From assembly GCA_964036275.1 (NCBI GenBank), contig CAXIWQ010000001.1, forward strand, positions 1 through 64,000: DNA of 64,000 bases, read 5' to 3'. The DNA comes from Litoditis marina. Its lineage: Eukaryota; Nematoda; Chromadorea; Rhabditida; Rhabditidae. A program made the translations under genes and the position numbers. Positions 44,213 through 56,855 of this stretch are shown here, piece by piece (the first letter of the stretch is position 1; every line of letters starts with the position of its first letter). Below the pieces are notes generated by a model. It was not told where the DNA came from, did no database searches, and saw only the letters and a program-made list of their open reading frames with translations.

Positions 44213-47200
44213 TCATTCTGGCCTAGTAGGACAGAAAAGTGGTTTTGCTCGAGTGTGGATCGGATGTCGATGATACTTTCCTGTTCTGGAAAAACAGTTA
44301 GCTGATCTGAGCAGAACAAACTATTCTGCCCTAGTAGGGCAGAAAAGTGGTTTTGCTTAAGTGTGGATTGGATGTCGATTAGACTTTCTTGTTCTGGAAA
44401 AACAGTTAGCTGATCTGAGCAGAACAAACTATTCTGCCCTAGTAGGGCAGCAAAATGGTTTGGAGAGAACAACGTTCCGTATCCTACGAGGAAACCGATT
44501 TTGTTCACTCATTCTGGCCTAGTAGGACAGAAAAATGGTTTTGCTCGAGTGTGGATCGGATGTCGATGATACTTTCCTGTTCTGGAAAAACAGTTAGCTG
44601 ATCTGAGCAGAACAAACTATTCTGCCCTAGTAGGGCGGAAAAGTGGTTTTGCTCGAGTGTGGATCGGATGTCGATGAGACTTTCCTGTTCTGGAAAAACA
44701 GTTAACAAACTAGTCTGCCTTAGTAGGGCAGCAAAATGGTTCGGAGAGAACAACGTTCCGTATCCTACGAGGAAACAGATTTTGTTCACTCATTCTGCCC
44801 TAGTAGGGCAGAAAAGTGGTTTTGCTCGAGTGTGGATCGGATGTCGATGATACTTTCCTGTTCTGGAAAAACAGTTAGCTGATCTGAGCAGAACAAACTA
44901 TTCTGCCCTAGTAGGGCAGAAAAGTGGTTTTGCTCGAGTGTGGATCGGATGTCGATGAGACTTTCCTGTTCTGGAAAAACAGTAAGCACACTATTCTGCC
45001 CTAGTAGGGCAGCAAAATGGTTCGGAGAGAACAACGTTCCGTATCCTACGAGGAAACAGATTTTGTTCACTCATTCTGCCCTAGTAGGGCAGAAAAGTGG
45101 TTTTGCTCGAGTGTGGATCGGATGTCAATGACACTTTCCTGTTCTGGAAAAACAGTTAGCTGATCTGAGCAGAACAAACGATTTTGCCCTAGTAGGGCAG
45201 AAACTGGTGTGAACAGAACCTCGTTCCGTTTCCTATGAAAACAAAGAGTTTGTTCACTCATTCTGCCCTAGTAAGGCAGAAAAGTGGTTTTGCTCGAGTG
45301 TGGATCGGATGTCAATGAGACTTTCCTGTTCTGGAAAAACAGTTAGCTGATCTGAGCAGAACAAACGATTCTGCCCTAGTAGGGCAGCAAAATGGTTCGG
45401 AGAGAACAACGTTCCGTATCCTACGAGGAAACAGATTTTGTTCACTCATTCTGGCCTAGTAGGACAGAAAAGTGGTTTTGCTCGAGTGTGGATCGGATGT
45501 CGATGATACTTTCCTGTTCTGGAAAAACAGTTAGCTGATCTGAGCAGAACAAACTATTCTGCCCTAGTAGGGCAAGCAAAATGGTTTGGAGAGAACAACG
45601 TTCCGTATCCTACGAGGAAACCGATTTTGTTCACTCATTCTGGCCTAGTAGGACAGAAAAATGGTTTTGCTCGAGTGTGGATCGGATGTCGATGATACTT
45701 TCCTGTTCTGGAAAAAAGGTTAGCTGATCTGAGCAGAACAAACTATTCTGCCTTAGTAGGGCAGCAAAATGGTTCGGAGAGAACAACGTTCCGTATCCTA
45801 CGAGGAAACAGATTTTGTTCACTCATTCTGCCCTAGTAGGGCAGAAAAGTGGTTTTGCTCGAGTGTGGATCGGATGTCAATGAGACTTTCCTGTTCTGGA
45901 AAAACAGTTAGCTGATCTGAGCAGAACAAACGATTCTGCCCTAGTAGGGCAGAAACTGGTGTGAACAGAACCTCGTTCCGTTTTCTATGAAAACAAAGAG
46001 TTTGTTCACTCATTCTGCCCTAGTAGGGCAGAAAAGTGGTTTTGCTCGAGTGTGGATCGAATGTCAATGAGACTTTCCTGTTCTGGAAAAACAGTTAGCT
46101 GATCTGAGCAGAACAAACGATTCTGCCCTAGTAGGGCAGCAAAATGGTTCGGAGAGAACAACGTTCCGTATCCTACGAGGAAACAGATTTTGTTCACTCA
46201 TTCTGGCCTAGTAGGACAGAAAAGTGGTTTTGCTCGAGTGTGGATCGGATGTCGATGATACTTTCCTGTTCTGGAAAAACAGTTAGCTGATCTGAGCAGA
46301 ACAAACTATTCTGCCCTAGTAGGGCAAGCAAAATGGTTTGGAGAGAACAACGTTCCGTATCCTACGAGGAAACCGATTTTTTTCACTCATTCTGGCCTAG
46401 TAGGACAGAAAAATGGTTTTGCTCGAGTGTGGATCGGATGTCGATGATACTTTCCTGTTCTGGAAAAAAGGTTAGCTGATCTGAGCAGAACAAACTATTC
46501 TGCCTTAGTAGGGCAGCAAAATGGTTCGGAGAGAACAACGTTCCGTATCCTACGAGGAAACAGATTTTGTTCACTCATTCTGCCCTAGTAGGGCAGAAAA
46601 GTGGTTTTGCTCGAGTGTGGATCGGATGTCAATGAGACTTTCCTGTTCTGGAAAAACAGTTAGCTGATCTGAGCAGAACAAACGATTCTGCCCTAGTAAG
46701 GCAGAAACTGGTGTGAACAGAACCTCGTTCCGTTTTCTATGAAAACAAAGAGTTTGTTCACTCATTCTGCCCTAGTAGGGCAGAAAAGTGGTTTTGCTCG
46801 AGTGTGGATCGAATGTCAATGAGACTTTCCTGTTCTGGAAAAACAGTTAGCTGATCTGAGCAGAACAAACGATTCTGCCCTAGTAGGGCAGCAAAATGGT
46901 TCGGAGAGAACAACGTTCCGTATCCTACGAGGAAACAGATTTTGTTCACTCATTCTGGCCTAGTAGGACAGAAAAGTGGTTTTGCTCGAGTGTGGATCGG
47001 ATGTCGATGATAATTTCCTGTTCTGGAAAAACAGTTAGCTGATCTGAGCAGAACAAACTATTCTGCCCTAGTAGGGCAAGCAAAATGGTTTGGAGAGAAC
47101 AACGTTCCGTATCCTACGAGGAAACCGATTTTTTTCACTCATTCTGGCCTAGTAGGACAGAAAAATGGTTTTGCTCGAGTGTGGATCGGATGTCGATGAT

Positions 47201-48339
47201 ACTTTCCTGTTCTGGAAAAAAGGTTAGCTGATCTGAGCAGAACAAACTATTCTGCCTTAGTAGGGCAGCAAAATGGTTCGGAGAGAACAACGTTCCGTAT
47301 CCTACGAGGAAACAGATTTTGTTCACTCATTCTGCCCTAGTAGGGCAGAAAAGTGGTTTTGCTCGAGTGTGGATCGGATGTCAATGAGACTTTCCTGTTC
47401 TGGAAAAACAGTTAGCTGATCTGAGCAGAACAAACGATTCTGCCCTAGTAGGGCAGAAACTGGTGTGAACAGAACCTCGTTCCGTTTTCTATGAAAACAA
47501 AGAGTTTGTTCACTCATTCTGCCCTAGTAGGGCAGAAAAGTGGTTTTGCTCGAGTGTGGATCGAATGTCAATGAGACTTTCCTGTTCTGGAAAAACAGTT
47601 AGCTGATCTGAGCAGAACAAACGATTCTGCCCTAGTAGGGCAGCAAAATGGTTCGGAGAGAACAACGTTCCGTATCCTACGAGGAAACAGATTTTGTTCA
47701 CTCATTCTGGCCTAGTAGGACAGAAAAGTGGTTTTGCTCGAGTGTGGATCGGATGTCGATGATACTTTCCTGTTCTGGAAAAACAGTTAGCTGATCTGAG
47801 CAGAACAAACTATTCTGCCCTAGTAGGGCAGAAAAGTGGTTTTGCTTAAGTGTGGATTGGATGTCGATTAGACTTTCTTGTTCTGGAAAAACAGTTAGCT
47901 GATCTGAGCAGAACAAACTATTCTGCCCTAGTAGGGCAGCAAAATGGTTTGGAGAGAACAACGTTCCGTGTCCTACGAGGAAACCGATTTTGTTCACTCA
48001 TTCTGGCCTAGTAGGACAGAAAAATGGTTTTGCTCGAGTGTGGATCGGATGTCGATGATACTTTCCTGTTCTGGAAAAACAGTTAGCTGATCTGAGCAGA
48101 ACAAACTATTCTGCCCTAGTAGGGCGGAAAAGTGGTTTTGCTCGAGTGTGGATCGGATGTCGATGAGACTTTCCTGTTCTGGAAAAACAGTTAACAAACT
48201 AGTCTGCCTTAGTAGGGCAGCAAAATGGTTCGGAGAGAACAACGTTCCGTATCCTACGAGGAAACAGATTTTGTTCACTCATTCTGCCCTAGTAGGGCAG
48301 AAAAGTGGTTTTGCTCGAGTGTGGATCGGATGTCAATGA
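42955..48339. repeat. Higher-order repeats of 1985, 3489 and 752 bp
   Basis: 42955-44028 recurs at 44940-46013 (offset 1985). 44209-44850 recurs at 47698-48339 (offset 3489). Between them a 752-bp unit of four dimers repeats at 45631, 46383 and 47135. The 752-bp unit carries a private inserted A (GGGCAAGCAAAATGG) and GGAAAAAAGGTTAGC. This is the most regular part of the array and looks recently expanded. Confidence 0.82.
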
Positions 48340-48479
48340 GACTTTCCTGTTCTGGAAAAACAGTTAGCTGATCTGAGCAGAACAAACGATTCTGCCCTAG
48401 TAGGGCAGAAACTGGTGTGAACAGAACCTCGTTCCGTTTTCTATGAAAACAAAGAGTTTGTTCACTCATTCTGCCCTAG

Positions 48480-51400
48480 TAGGGCAGAAAAGTGGTTTTG
48501 CTCGAGTGTGGATCAAATGTCAATGAGACTTTCCTGTTCTGAAAAACAGTTAGCTGATCTGAGCAGAACAAACGATTCTGCCCTAGTAGGGCAGCAAAAT
48601 GGTTCGGAGAGAACAACGTTCCGTATCCTACGAGGAAACAGATTTTGTTCACTCATTCTGGCCTAGTAGGACAGAAAGTGGTTTTGCTCGAGTGTGGATC
48701 GGGATGTCGATGATACTTTCCTGTTCTGGAAAAACAGTTAGCTGATCTGAGCAGAACAAACTATTCTGCCCTAGTAGGCAAGCAAAATGGTTTGGAGAGA
48801 ACAACGTTCCGTATCCTACGAGGAAACCGATTTTGTTCACTCATTCTGGCCTAGTAGGACAGAAAAATGGTTTTGCTCGAGTGTGGATCGGATGTCGATG
48901 ATACTTTCCTGTTCTGGAAAAAAGGTTAGCTGATCTGAGCAGACAAACTATTCTGCCTTAGTAGGGCAGCAAATGGTTCGGAGAGAACAACGTTCCGTAT
49001 CCTACGAGGAAACAGATTTTGTTCACTCATTCTGCCCTAGTAGGGCAGAAAAGTGGTTTTGCTCGAGTGTGGATCGGATGTCAATGAGACTTTCCTGTTC
49101 TGGAAAAACAGTTAGCTGATCTGAGCAGAACAAACGATTCTGCCCTAGTAGGGCAGAAACTGGTGTGAACAGAACCTCGTTCCGTTTCTATGAAAACAAA
49201 GAGTTTGTTCACTCATTCTGCCCTAGTAGGGCAGAAAGTGGTTTTGCTCGAGTGTGGATCGAATGTCAATGAGACTTTCGTGTTCTGGAAAAACAGTTAG
49301 CTGATCTGAGCAGAACAAACGATTCTGCCCTAGTAGGGCAGCAAAATGGTTCGGAGAGAACAACGTTCCGTATCCTACGAGGAAACAGATTTTGTTCCAC
49401 TCATTCTGGCCTAGTAGGACAGAAAAGTGGTTTTGCTCGAGTGTGGATCGGATGTCGATGATACTTTCTGTTCTGGAAAAACAGTTAGCTGATCTGAGCA
49501 GAACAAACTATTCTGCCCTAGTAGGGAAGAAAAGTGGTTTTGCTTAAGTGTGATTGGATGTCGATTAGACTTTCTTGTTCTGGAAAAACAGTTAGCTGAT
49601 CTGAGCAGAACAAACTATTCTGCCCTAGTAGGGCAGCAAAATGGTTTGGAGAGAACAACGTTCCGTATCCTACGAGGGAAACCGATTTTGTTCACTCATT
49701 CTGGCATAGTAGGACAGAAAAATGGTTTTGCTCGAGTGTGGATCGGATGTCGATGATACTTTCCTGTTCTGGAAAAACAGTTAGCTGATCTGAGCAGAAC
49801 AAACTATTCTGCCCTAGTAGGGCGGAAAAGTGGTTTTGCTCGAGTGTGGATCGGATGTCGATGAGACTTTCTGTTCTGGAAAAACAGTTAACAAACTAGT
49901 CTGCCTTAGTAGGGCAGCAAAATGGTTCGGAGAGAACACGTTCCGTATCCTACGAGGAAACAGATTTTGTTCACTCATTCTGCCTAGTAGGGCAGAAAAG
50001 TGGTTTTTGCTCGAGTGTGGATCGGATGTCAATGAGACTTTCCTGTTCTGGAAAAACAGTAGCTGATCTGAGCAGAACAAACGATTCTGCCCTAGTAGGG
50101 CAGAAACTGGTGTGAACAGAACCTCGTTCCGTTTTCTATGAAAACAAAGAGTTGATTCACTCATTCTGCCCTAGTAGGGCAGAAAAGTGGTTTTGCTCGA
50201 GTGTGGATCGAATGTCAATGAGACTTTCCTGTTCTGAAAAACAGTTAGCTGATCTGAGCAGAACAAGTGATTCTGCCCTAGTAGGGCAGCAAAATGGTTC
50301 GGAGAGAACAACGTTCCGTATCCTACGAGGGAAACAGATTTTGTTCACTCATTCTGGCCTAGTAGGACAGAAAAGTGGTTTTGCTCGAGTGTGGATCGGA
50401 TGTCGATGATACTTTCCTGTTCTGGAAAAACAGTTAGCTGATCTGAGCAGAACAAACTATTCTGCCCTAGTAGGGCAGAAAAGTGGTTTTGCTTAAGTGT
50501 GGATTGGATGTCGATTAGACTTTCTTGTTCTGGAAAAACAGTTAGCTGATCTGAGCAGAACAAACTATTCTGCCTAGTAGGGCTGCAAAATGGTTTGGAC
50601 GAGAACAACGTTCCGTATCCTACGAGGAAACCGATTTTGTTGACTCATTCTGGCCTAGTAGGACAGAAAAATGGTTTTGCTTCGAGTGTGGATCGGATGT
50701 CGATGATACTTTCCTGTTCTGGAAAAACAGTTAGCTGATCTGAGCAGAACAAACTATTCTGCCCTAGTTAGGGCAGAAAGTGGTTTTTGCTCGAGTTGTG
50801 GATCGGATGTCGATGAGACTTTCCTGTTCTGGAAAAACAGTAAGCAAACTATTCTGCCCTAGTAGGGCAGCAAAATGTTTCGGAGAGAACAACGTTCCGT
50901 ATCCTACGAGGGAAACCGATTTTGTTCACTCATTCTGCCTAGTAGGACAGAAAAGTGGTTTTGCTCGAGTGTGGATCGGATGTCGATGAGACTTCCTGTT
51001 CTGGAAAAACAGTAAGCAAACTATTCTGCTCTAGTAGGCAGCAAAATGGTTCGGAGGAGAACAACGTTCCGTATCCTACGAGGAACAGATTTTGTTCACT
51101 CATTCTGCCCTAGTAGGGCAGAAAGGTGGTTTGCTCGAGTGTGGATCGGATGTCAATGAGACTTTCCTGTTCTGGAAAAACAGTTAGCTGATCTGAGCAG
51201 AACAAACGATTTTGCCCTAGTAGGGCAGAAACTGGTGTGAACAGAACCTCGTTCCGTTTCCTATGAAAACAAAGAGTTTGTTCACTCATTCTGCCCTAGT
51301 AGGGCAGAAAAGTGGTTTTGCTCGAGTGTGGATCGGATGTCAATGAGACTTTCCTGTTCTGGAAAAACAGTTAGCTGATCTGAGCAGAACGAACGATTCT

Positions 51401-54400
51401 GCCCTAGTAGGGCAGCAAAATGGTTCGGAGAGAACAACGTTCCGTATCCTACGAGGAAACAGATTTTGTTCACTCATTCTGGCCATAGTAGGACAGAAAA
51501 GTGGTTTTGCTCGAGTGTGGATCGGATGTCGATGATACTTTCCTGTTCTGGAAAAACAGTTAGCTGATCTGAGCAGAACAAACTATTCTGCCCTAGTAGG
51601 GCCAAGCAAAATGGTTTGGAGAGAACAACGTTCCGTATCCTACGAGGAAACCGATTTGTTCACTCATTCTGGCCTAGTAGGACAGAAAAATGGTTTTTGC
51701 TCGAGTGTGGATCGGATGTCGATGATACTTTCCTGTTCTGAAAAAAGTTAGCTGATCTGAGCAGAACAAACTATTCTGCCCTAGTAGGGCAGCAAAATGG
51801 TTTGGAGAGAACAACGTTCCGTATCCTACGAGGAAACCGATTTTGTTCACTCATTCTGGCCTAGTAGGACAGAAAATGGTTTTGCTCGAGTGTGGATCGG
51901 ATGTCGATGATACTTTCCTGTTCTGGAAAAACATTTAGCTGATCTGAGCAGAACAAACTATTCTGCCTAGTAGGGCGGAAAAGTGGTTTTGCTCGAGTGT
52001 GGATCGGATGTCGATGAGACTTTCCTGTTCTGGAAAAACAGTTAACAAACTAGTCTGCCTTGGTAGGGCAGCAAAAGGTTCGGAGAGAACAACGTTCCGT
52101 ATCCTACGAGGAAACAGATTTTGTTCACTCATTCTGCCCTAGTAGGGCAGAAAAGTGGTTTGCTCGAGTCTGGATCGGATGTCAATGAGACTTTCCTGTT
52201 CTGGAAAAACAGTTAGCTGATCTGAGCAGAACAAACGATTCTGCCCTAGTAGGGCAAAACTGGTGTGAACAGAACCTCGTTCCGTTTTCTATGAAACAAA
52301 GAGTTTGTTCACTCATTCTGCCCTAGTAGGGCAGAAAAGTGGTTTTGCTCGAGTGTGGATCGAATGTCAATGAGACTTTCCTGTTCTGGAAAACAGTTAG
52401 CTGATCTGAGCAGAACAACGATTCTGCTCCTAGTAGGGCAGCAAAATGGTTCGGAGAGAACAACGTTCCGTATCCTACGAGGAAACCGATTTTGTTCACT
52501 CATTCTGGCCTAGTAGGACAGAAAATGGTTTTGCTCGAGTGTGGATCGGATGTCGATGATACTTTCCTGTTCTGGAAAAACAGTTAGCTGATCTGAGCAG
52601 AACAAACTATTCTGCCCTAGTAGGGCAGAAAAGTGGTTTTGACTTAAGTGTGGATTGGATGTCGATTAGACTTTCTTGTTCTGGAAAAACAGTTAGCTGA
52701 TCTGAGCAGAACAAACTATCTGCCCTAGTAGGGCAGCAAAATGGTTTGGAGAGAACAACGTTCCGTATCCTACGAGGAAACCGATTTTGTTCACTCATTC
52801 TGGCCTAGTAGGACAGAAAAATGGTTTTGCTCGAGTGTGGATCGGATGTCGATGATACTTTCCTGTTCTGGAAAAACAGTTAGCTGATCTGAGCAGAACA
52901 AACTATTCTGCCCTAGTAGGCGGAAAAGTGGTTTTGCTCGAGTGTGGATCGGATGTCGATGAGACTTTCCTGTTCTGAAAAACAGTTAACAAACTAGTCT
53001 GCCTTAGTAGGGCAGCAAAATGGTTCGGAGAGAACAACGTTCCGTATCCTACGAGGAACAGATTTTGTTCACTCATTCTGCCCTAGTAGGACAGAAAAGT
53101 GGTTTTGCTCGAGTGTGGATCGGATGTCGATGATACTTTCCTGTTCTGGAAAAACAGTTAGCTGATCTGAGCAGAACAAACGATTCTGCCCTAGTAGGGC
53201 AAGCAAAATGGTTTGGAGAGCACAACGTTCCGTATCCTACGAGAAACCGATTTTGTTCACTCATTCTGGCCTAGTAGGACAGAAAAATGGTTTTGCTCGA
53301 GTGTGGATCGGATGTCGATGATACTTTCCTGTTCTGGAAAAAAAAGTAGCTGATCTGAGCAGAACAAACTATTCTGTCCTAGTAGGGCAGCAAAATGGTT
53401 TGGAGAGAACAACGTTCCGTATCCTACGAGGAAACCGATTTTGTTCACTCATTCTGGCCTAGTAGGACAGAAAAATGGTTTGCTCGAGTGTGGATCGGAT
53501 GTCGATGATACATTCCTGTTCTGGAAAAAAAAGTTAGCTGATCTGAGCAGACAAACTATTCTGTCCTAGTAGGGCAGCAAAATGGTTTGGAGAGAACAAC
53601 GTTCCGTATCCTACGAGGAAACGATTTTGTTCACTCATTCTGGCCTAGTAGGACAGAAAAATGGTTTTGCTCGAGTGTGGATCGGACGTCGATGAGACTT
53701 TCCTGTTCTGGAAAAACAGTTAACAAACTAGTCTGCCTTAGTAGGGCAGCAAAATGGTTCGGAGGAGAACAACGTTCCGTATCCTACGAGGAAACAGATT
53801 TTGTTCACTCATTCTGCCCTAGTAGGGCAGAAAAGTGTTTGCTCGAGTGTGGATCGGATGTCAATGAGACTTTCCTGTTCTGGAAAAACAGTTAGCTGAT
53901 CTGAGCAGAACAAACGATTCTGCCCTAGTAGGGCAGAAACTGGTGTGAACAGAACCTCGTTCCGTTTTCTATGAAAACAAATAGGTTGTTCACTCATTCT
54001 GCCTGGTAGGCAGAAAAGTGGTTTTGCTCGAGTGTGGATCGAATGTCAATGAGACTTTCCTGTTCTGGAAAAACAGTTAGCTGATCTGAGCAGAACAAAC
54101 GATTCTGCCTAGTAGGGCAGCAAAATGGTTCGGAGAGAACAACGTTCCGTATCCAACGAGGAAACAGATTTTGTTCACTCATTCTGGCCTAGTAGGACAG
54201 AAAAGTGGTTTGCTCGAGTGTGGATCGGATTGTCGATGATACTTTCCTGTTCTGGAAAAACAGTTAGCTGATCTGAGCAGAACAAACTATTCTGCCCTAG
54301 TAGGGCAGAAAAGTGGTTTTGCTTAAGTGTGGATTGGATGTCGATTAGACTTTCTTGTTCTGGAAAAACAGTTAGTTGATCTGAGCAGAACAAACTATTC

Positions 54401-54480
54401 TGCCTAGTAGGGCAGCAAAATGGTTTGGAGAGAACAACGTTCCGTATCCTACGAGGAAACCGATTTTGTTCACTCATTCT
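48480..54480. other. Satellite stretch with excess single-base indels (right patch)
   Basis: Over about 6 kb an indel appears roughly every 50-100 bp (for example CTGTTCTGAAAAACAG, GATCGGGATGTC, GCAGACAAAC, GTTCCACTCATT, GGAGGAGAAC). The neighbouring 42.0-48.4 kb has almost none. Substitutions are not raised to the same degree. Confidence 0.75.
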
Positions 54481-56247
54481 GGCCTAGTAGGACAGAAAAA
54501 TGGTTTTGCTCGAGTGTGGATCGGATGTCGATGATATTTTCCTGTTCTGGAAAAAACAGTTAGCTGATCTGAGCAGAACAAACTATTCTGCCCTAGTAGG
54601 GCGGAAAAGTGGTTTTGCTCGAGTGTGGATCGGATGTCGATGATACTTTCCTGTTCTGGAAAAACAGTTAACAAACTAGTCTGCCTTAGTAGGGCAGCAA
54701 AATGGTTCGGAGAGAACAACGTTCCGTATCCTACGAGGAAACAGATTTTGTTCACTCATTCTGCCCTAGTAGGGCAGAAAAGTGGTTTTGTTCGAGTGTG
54801 GATCGGATGTCAATGAGACTTTCCTGTTCTGGAAAAACAGTTAGCTGATCTGAGCAGAACAAACGATTCTGCCCTAGTAGGGCAGAAACTGGTGTGAACA
54901 GAACCTCGTTCCGTTTTCTATGAAAACAAAGAGTTTGTTCACTCATTCTGCCCTAGTAGAGAAAAGTGGTTTTGCTCGAGTGTGGATCGGATGTCAATGA
55001 GACTTTCCTGTTCTGGAAAAACAGTTAGCTGATCTGAGCAGAACAAACGATTCTGCCCTAGTAGGGCAGCAAAATGGTTCGGAGAGAACAACGTTCCGTA
55101 TCCTACGAGGAAACAGATTTTGTTCACTCATTCTGGCCTAGTAGGACAAAAAAGTGGTTTTGCTCGAGTGTGGATCGGATGTCGGTGATACTTTCCTGTT
55201 CTGGAAAAACAGTTAGCTGATCTGAGCAGAACAAACTATTCTGCCCTAGTAGGGCAGAAAAGTGGTTTCGCTTCAGTGTGGATTGGACGTCGATTAGACT
55301 TTCTTGTTCTGGAAAAACAGTTAGCTGATCTGAGCAGAACAAACTATTCTGCCCTAGTAGGGCAGCAAAATGGTTTGGAGAGAACAACGTTCCGTATCCT
55401 ACGAGGAAACCGATTTTGTTCACTCATTCTGGCCTAGTAGGACAGAAAAATGGTTTTGCTCGAGTGTGGATCGGATGTCGATGATACTTTCCTGTTCTGG
55501 AAAAACAGTTAACAAACTATTCTGCCCTAGTAGGGCAGCAAAATGGTTCGGAGAGAACAACGTTCCGTATCCTACGAGGAAACAGATTTTGTTCACTCAT
55601 TCTGCCCTAGTAGGGCAGAAAAGTGGTTTTGCTCGAGTGTGGATCGGATGTCGATGAGACTTTCCTGTTCTGGAAAAACAGTTAGCAAACTATTCTGCCC
55701 TAGTAGGGCAGCAAAATGGTTCGGAGAGAACAACGTTCCGTATCCTACGAGGAAACAGATTTTGTTCACTCATTCTGCCCTAGTAGGGCAGAAAAGTGGT
55801 TTTGCTCGAGTGTGGATCGGATGTCAATGAGACTTTCCTGTTCTGGAAAAACAGTTAGCTGATCTGAGCAGAACAAACGATTCTGCCCTAGTAGGGCAGA
55901 AACTGGTGTGAACAGAACCTCGTTCCGTTTCCTATGAAAAAAAGAGTTTGTTCACTCATTCTGCCCTAGTAGGGCAGAAAAGTGGTTTTGCTCGAGTGTG
56001 GATCGGATGTCAATGAGACTTTCCTGTTCTGGAAAAACAGTTAGCTGATCTGAGCAGAACAAACGATTCTGCCCTAGTAGGGCAGCAAAATGGTTCGGAG
56101 AGAACAACGTTCCGTTTCCACCCCTTGTCTCGGTCGTGTGAGGTGACCCCTCCCGATTGATTATTATGCCATCGCCTCGTCCAAAAATGATACCTTTCGC
56201 GCCGTCTACCTCGAGTTTATGTGTTTTCCTTATAGTTAAGGAACGTA

Positions 56248-56263
56248 GGTGGTTCAGTGGTAG
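56248..56263 (-). promoter_or_regulatory. U5 box complementary to the tRNA-Gly D-arm (element 2)
   Basis: The plus strand reads GGTGGTTCAGTGGTAG, 16 nt identical to positions in the D-arm of animal tRNA-Gly(GCC) as I know it. It lies in U5, downstream of the AATAAA in the sense direction, about 130 nt before the LTR end. The same motif is in U5 of the otherwise dissimilar element 1 LTR. Confidence 0.6.
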
Positions 56264-56405
56264 TTTAAGAGGTAGAGAGGCGAAGTTGTAGTTTGATATT
56301 GTCTGTATAGAGTAACAAGAAGATTTCCAAGAAGCGACTCTGATTCCAACCTGGTTTTCACTCGATTATTATATCAACAATAACATAAGAATTGTTCACA
56401 TCAAG

Positions 56406-56411
56406 TTTATT
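56406..56411 (-). terminator. Polyadenylation signal in LTR of element 2
   Basis: AATAAA in the sense strand, about 240 nt after the TATA box. This is suitable for ending the element transcript in the 3' LTR. Confidence 0.65.
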
Positions 56412-56645
56412 TCAACAATAGTAAAAAGTGAACATAACAGATAATAAGGGTGCTCTTGAATAATACTTGTTTGCTTTTGGGGTGAAGTGTTGAGACCATT
56501 GCTGATTCGTATGCGCTGTATTGAGTTCATTATTCTGCTGTGTGATCAGGCTAACTTGTTTGTGATAGGAAGGAGACCGAGTATAGCGACAATTGAAGTC
56601 CAACCCCTGAAGTTGGGAAAGAGGCTCCAAAGCCCGTGTCGCGCT

Positions 56646-56653
56646 CTTATATA
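56646..56653 (-). promoter_or_regulatory. TATA box in LTR of element 2
   Basis: TATATAAG in the sense strand (context TAGAGTATATAAGAGCGCG). Transcription would start about 25-30 nt downstream, near 56618. Inverted CCAAT motifs lie upstream near 56680 and 56716. Confidence 0.7.
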
Positions 56654-56767
56654 CTCTAAGAAACTTGCGTTAGCCAATTAACATGCGTCACGTGTTTTTG
56701 TTGTTTGATTCTGACCAATCAGCGCACGCCACATTGTTTTTGAGTTAGACCGTTACTCGCCGCAACA

Positions 56768-56780
56768 CTCCCCCATCAAA
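56768..56780 (-). promoter_or_regulatory. Polypurine tract of element 2
   Basis: The sense strand TTGATGGGGGAG directly abuts the LTR start TGTTGCGG. Same position and style as in element 1. Confidence 0.8.
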
Positions 56781-56855
56781 ACTTGAATTGTTAACCAAAA
56801 CTAAATTGAACTTGAACTTGAAATTGAGCTACCCTAATTATAACAATAACAATAT

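Larger units (their letters stand above)
31523..56116. repeat. Complex satellite DNA array, right part
   Basis: The same A, short-A, B and C blocks and palindromes as in the left part, about 24.6 kb. It continues the variant series left of element 1, so the two parts were one array. Common variant palindromes here are CTGGCCTAGTAGGACAG and CTGCCATAGTAGGGCAG. No gene lies within it. It ends abruptly in a B block (after ACGTTCCG) at the LTR of element 2. Confidence 0.97.
56117..56767 (-). repeat. 3' LTR of element 2 (about 651 bp)
   Basis: The right end (sense start TGTTGCGGCGAG) is set by the adjacent purine tract. The left end is set where the satellite stops; like element 1 the plus strand begins TTTC. 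The sense strand has CCAAT-type boxes (CTGATTGGTCAG near 56716), a TATA box, and AATAAA at 56406-56411, giving a clear U3-R-U5 layout. The exact left boundary is uncertain by a few bases. Only one LTR copy is visible. Confidence 0.85.

Noticed and set aside
31523..56116. CENP-B box (TTCG....A..CGGG) in the satellite
   Set aside because: I looked in blocks A, B and C; no segment fits the conserved positions.
56117..56300. Target site duplication for element 2
   Set aside because: The right end of the element is outside the window, so no second copy can be compared.
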